This document shows positions 34,469 to 37,572 of a stretch of 37,572 nt of DNA, one piece after another. This stretch comes from Candidatus Pacearchaeota archaeon (lineage in GTDB: Archaea > Nanobdellota > Nanobdellia > Pacearchaeales > GW2011-AR1), in contig JAGLOA010000007.1 of assembly GCA_023139205.1 (NCBI GenBank), positions 1-37,572 on the forward strand. Direction: 5' to 3'. Below the pieces are notes generated by a model that was not told the origin of the DNA, did not search any database, and worked only from the letters and a program-made list of their open reading frames with translations. How positions within the stretch are numbered: position 1 is the first letter of the stretch; each line of letters opens with the position of its first letter. The translations under genes and the position numbers were made by a program.

Positions 34469-36236
34469 ATTAGTTTTAATTATAGTATTAGGAATTTTTC
34501 TAATTAGTTTTATGTCTGCAGAAGCATCATATTGCTGTGAAAGAACAAATTCTGGGGCATGGTGTTTAAATGCTCCTGAATCAGAATGCAACTCAGATTA
34601 TAGAAATGTTCCAACTTCCTGTGAAGCAACTTCATATTGTAAATTAGGGGTTTGTATTAATAGTCAAGAGGGGACTTGCATGCCAAACACTCCTCAAAAA
34701 GTGTGTAATGATGCCGGGGGATTATGGGATGAAAGAGAGAAAGATGAAATTCCTCAATGCCAGTTAGGATGCTGTTTGATTGGGGAGCAGGCAGCTTTTG
34801 TTACACAAACAAGATGTAAAAACATATCTTCTCTTTATGGTTTAGAAATTAGTTATAGAACAGATATTCAAAATGAAATGGAATGTATTTCAAGTGCGAG
34901 GTCAAAAGTTAAGGGTGCTTGTGTTTATGAAAGAGAGTATGAAATAACTTGTGAGCTTTTAACAAAAAAAGAATGCCAGGAAATGCCTGAGGATATTGGG
35001 GCAGAATTTCACGAGGGTTTTTTATGTTCTGCAACAGAGCTGGGAACTAATTGCGGACCAAAAGGAGGAACAACTTGTGTTGAAGGAAGAGATGAAGTTT
35101 ATTTTTTAGATACTTGCGGGAACCTGGCAAATGTTTATGATTCTTCTAAAGTTGATGGAGGAGATGATGATGAAAATTATTGGACTTATATTACTGCTCC
35201 AAGCTGCAGTGATGAATTTGGAAATAAAGATTCTAAATCTTGCGGAGATTGTAATTATTATGAAGGGAGCACCTGCAAGAAATCTGAGAGGGGTGGGAGT
35301 CCGGATTATGGAGATTATATTTGCAAGGATTTAGCTTGTTATGAAGATGGTGAAAAAATAGCAGAGCATGGGGAAACATGGTGTGAAGATGTTCCAGGAA
35401 CAAGTAAGATAAGAATAAATAATGAGGGAACACTTACCAGCACTGGAGAAGATTTACCTGGAGGGAGACATTTTAGAATGGTTTGTTATAATGGAGAAGT
35501 TAGTGTTGAGCCATGCGCGGATTTTAGGCAGGAAGTTTGCATTCAATCATCTATTGGAGATTTTAAAACAGCGACTTGCAGGGTGAATATGTGGCAGGAT
35601 TGTTATTCTCAAAAAAATGAAAAAGAATGTGAAAATTCAGATAAAAGAGATTGTAAATGGATTAAAGGGGATAGTTTTGTCGAGGCAAGACCAACTGGAG
35701 CAACAGTAGGGGGAGTAATAATGGGGATAGGTTCTACAACAGAAGTAAAAGAGAAAAAAGAAAATGTGTGTGTTCCTAAACATGCTCCTGGATTTGATTT
35801 TTGGGAAGCAGAAAGTGATGCTGCATCAATGTGTTCACTTGCAAATAGCCAATGTATTGTATTTTATACTGCTGGATTTTCAGAATTCGCAGTAAGAGAA
35901 GTAGTTGGACAAAAAGCACCAAGAAGAGTATCTGATTATGAATGTGTTCAAGAATGTCAGGCAAAACAAGGGATGAAAAACCCGTTTAAAGGAGTTGATT
36001 ATACTTGTATAAATGCGTGTCCTTCGCAATGTGTTAATGATGATGGAAGTTTAAAGAAAAATTGGAAAGAGGAAGTTAATGATGTATGTATTTCGATGGG
36101 AGATTGCGGGGTTAAGAAAAATTATATTGGAAGAGACGGATATCATGATGAAGATGCAAGCTTTTCAAGAAAAGATAAGGAAAAAGATGGGGGAGATGGA
36201 GGTTTGCTTGGAGGTTTAGGAGGTCTTTTTGGATAA
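34458..36236 (+). CDS. Module copy 3, shorter Cys-rich secreted protein
   Basis: 592 aa; shares CCERTNSGAWC, VYFLDTCGNLANVYDS, VCVPKHAPGFDFWEAESDAASMC, CISMGDCG with copies 1/2; ends GGDGGLLGGLGGLFG. Confidence 0.85.
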   Translation: MKNKLVLIIVLGIFLISFMSAEASYCCERTNSGAWCLNAPESECNSDYRNVPTSCEATSYCKLGVCINSQEGTCMPNTPQKVCNDAGGLWDEREKDEIPQCQLGCCLIGEQAAFVTQTRCKNISSLYGLEISYRTDIQNEMECISSARSKVKGACVYEREYEITCELLTKKECQEMPEDIGAEFHEGFLCSATELGTNCGPKGGTTCVEGRDEVYFLDTCGNLANVYDSSKVDGGDDDENYWTYITAPSCSDEFGNKDSKSCGDCNYYEGSTCKKSERGGSPDYGDYICKDLACYEDGEKIAEHGETWCEDVPGTSKIRINNEGTLTSTGEDLPGGRHFRMVCYNGEVSVEPCADFRQEVCIQSSIGDFKTATCRVNMWQDCYSQKNEKECENSDKRDCKWIKGDSFVEARPTGATVGGVIMGIGSTTEVKEKKENVCVPKHAPGFDFWEAESDAASMCSLANSQCIVFYTAGFSEFAVREVVGQKAPRRVSDYECVQECQAKQGMKNPFKGVDYTCINACPSQCVNDDGSLKKNWKEEVNDVCISMGDCGVKKNYIGRDGYHDEDASFSRKDKEKDGGDGGLLGGLGGLFG

Positions 36237-36612
36237 AATGGAGGAATTTAAAAAATGGATGAAACAAGCAGAAGCAGATTTAGATGTTGCAGAGTATAAT
36301 TTAAAGGGAAAACTATATTATGTGTGTGCTAATTATTCTCAACAAGTTGTGGAAAAAGCATTAAAAGCTTTGTTAATAAAAAAGAAGAAAAAATTAATCA
36401 AAACCCATAGTATTACAAAAATGGCAAAGGAGCTTAATCTTCCAAACAAATTAATCTTTAAAATTTCTGAATTAGAACCTGTTCATTTAGAATCTAAGTA
36501 TCCTGATTTTTCCACAAAACTCCCTTTTGAGGAATATGAAGAAAAAGATGTTATAGAATTTTTAAATACTGCAGAAGAGGTCTTAACATGGGTAAAAGAG
36601 AAATTAAAATAA
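36229..36612 (+). CDS. HEPN domain protein
   Basis: KWMKQAEADLDVAEYNLKGKLYYVCANYSQQVVEKALKALLI...KTHSITKMAKEL; followed by an MNT gene. Confidence 0.85.
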   Translation: MDKMEEFKKWMKQAEADLDVAEYNLKGKLYYVCANYSQQVVEKALKALLIKKKKKLIKTHSITKMAKELNLPNKLIFKISELEPVHLESKYPDFSTKLPFEEYEEKDVIEFLNTAEEVLTWVKEKLK

Positions 36613-36908
36613 TAAAATTGCTAAAAGAATTTAAGAGAAAAGTAAATGAAAAAATTAGGATAGATGAAATGATATTATTTGGCTCAAGAGCAAAAGGAGA
36701 AGAAGGAAAAAATAGTGATGTGGACTTAATTATTGTATCAAAAGATTTTGAAGGGAAAAAATATTTTAAAAGAGCTCCTTTATTTTATTTTATGTGGGAT
36801 TCTCCTTATGATGTAGATATTCTTTGTTTAACTCTAAAAGAATTAAATGAAAAGAAAAAGCAAGCTGGAATTGTTCAAGAAGCTATAAGAGAAGGTATTG
36901 AAATATGA
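36588..36908 (+). CDS. Nucleotidyltransferase domain protein (MNT)
   Basis: DEMILFGSRAKGEEGKNSDVDLIIVS; overlaps the preceding HEPN gene. Confidence 0.88.
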   Translation: MGKREIKIIKLLKEFKRKVNEKIRIDEMILFGSRAKGEEGKNSDVDLIIVSKDFEGKKYFKRAPLFYFMWDSPYDVDILCLTLKELNEKKKQAGIVQEAIREGIEI

Positions 36909-37210
36909 TTAAAGAAAATAAACTTAACTCAAAAAAGATATTAAAAGAAATTGAAAATAAAAAACCTCAATTAAAAGAAAAAGGGGTTAAAAAAATAGGG
37001 ATTTTTGGCAGTTATGCAAAAGACAAGCAAAAGAAGAAAAGTGATGTAGATATTTTGGTTGTTTTGGAGAATCCGACATTTGATTCTTACATGGACCTAA
37101 AGTTTTTATTAGAAAAATTATTTAGAAAAAAAGTTGATTTAGTTATGGAAGAAAGTTTGAAGCCAGAATTAGAATATGTAAAAAAGGAGGCTAAATATGC
37201 GAGATTGTAA
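36905..37210 (+). CDS. mntA: MNT-type minimal nucleotidyltransferase (antitoxin-like)
   Basis: GIFGSYAKDKQKKKSDVDILVVLE; adjacent HEPN. Confidence 0.88.
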   Translation: MIKENKLNSKKILKEIENKKPQLKEKGVKKIGIFGSYAKDKQKKKSDVDILVVLENPTFDSYMDLKFLLEKLFRKKVDLVMEESLKPELEYVKKEAKYARL

Positions 37211-37541
37211 ACTTTACTTGAATGATGTTCTGAGAGCAATAAAAAAGATTGAAGAATATACTGCAAAAACTCTAAATTTTAAAGAATTTATGAAGCAAAG
37301 AATAATTGTAGATGCGGTTATTAGAAACCTTCAAATAATTGGTGAGGCTGTGAAAAATATTCCGATTAAATTAAGAAGAAAATATCCGGATGTTGAATGG
37401 AAGAAAATTGCAGGACTTCGTGACATAATAACCCATGCGTATTTTGGTGTTGAAGAGAATCTTATTTGGGATATTGTTGCTAATAAACTTCCGAAATTAA
37501 AAAAAGATGTTGATGAAATATTAAAAAATGAAGATATTTAA
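37197..37541 (+). CDS. hepT: HEPN toxin (HepT/DUF86-like)
   Basis: WKKIAGLRDIITHAYFGVEENLIW (RX4HxY); overlaps the MNT gene. Confidence 0.88.
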   Translation: MRDCKLYLNDVLRAIKKIEEYTAKTLNFKEFMKQRIIVDAVIRNLQIIGEAVKNIPIKLRRKYPDVEWKKIAGLRDIITHAYFGVEENLIWDIVANKLPKLKKDVDEILKNEDI

Positions 37542-37572
37542 AAAAAATAAAAGTAAATCAAAGATTTTCATT

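Overview
AT-rich archaeal chromosomal window. It is most likely a DPANN lineage (Pacearchaeota/Woesearchaeota-like), inferred from a class I lysyl-tRNA synthetase, a histone-fold protein, PCNA, a primase polypeptide that appears to combine PriS and PriL-CTD parts, and many secreted proteins starting with [KR]GQVTIFII. Informational genes: XerA-like recombinase, RNase HI, LysRS-I, histone, primase and PCNA. Three accessory zones stand out. (A) About 4.7-11.2 kb: an all-minus-strand metabolic cassette with a 5'-nucleotidase-like HAD, two NUDIX proteins, a DegT-type aminotransferase, a MoaA-like radical SAM protein, a divergent NDK-like protein, a class I aaRS-like (HUP) plus HTH protein, and an Arg:Gly-type amidinotransferase. 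It is bracketed by a ~225 bp direct repeat: the 3' end of the upstream secreted-protein gene recurs as an orphan in-frame fragment at ~11.53 kb. This looks like an inserted genomic island. (B) About 12.9-15.3 kb: wHTH, HEPN-like, NYN/PIN-like and PD-(D/E)XK proteins, with a possible A7 frameshift and a structured intergenic segment. (C) About 24.0-37.5 kb: three tandem copies of a two-gene module (prepilin-like small protein plus giant Cys-rich secreted protein). A RelE-like toxin remnant lies between copies 1 and 2, an MNT/HEPN pair is inserted inside copy 3, and two more MNT/HEPN pairs follow. All calls are by eye from motifs; no database searches were run. I found no CRISPR array, rRNA or convincing tRNA.
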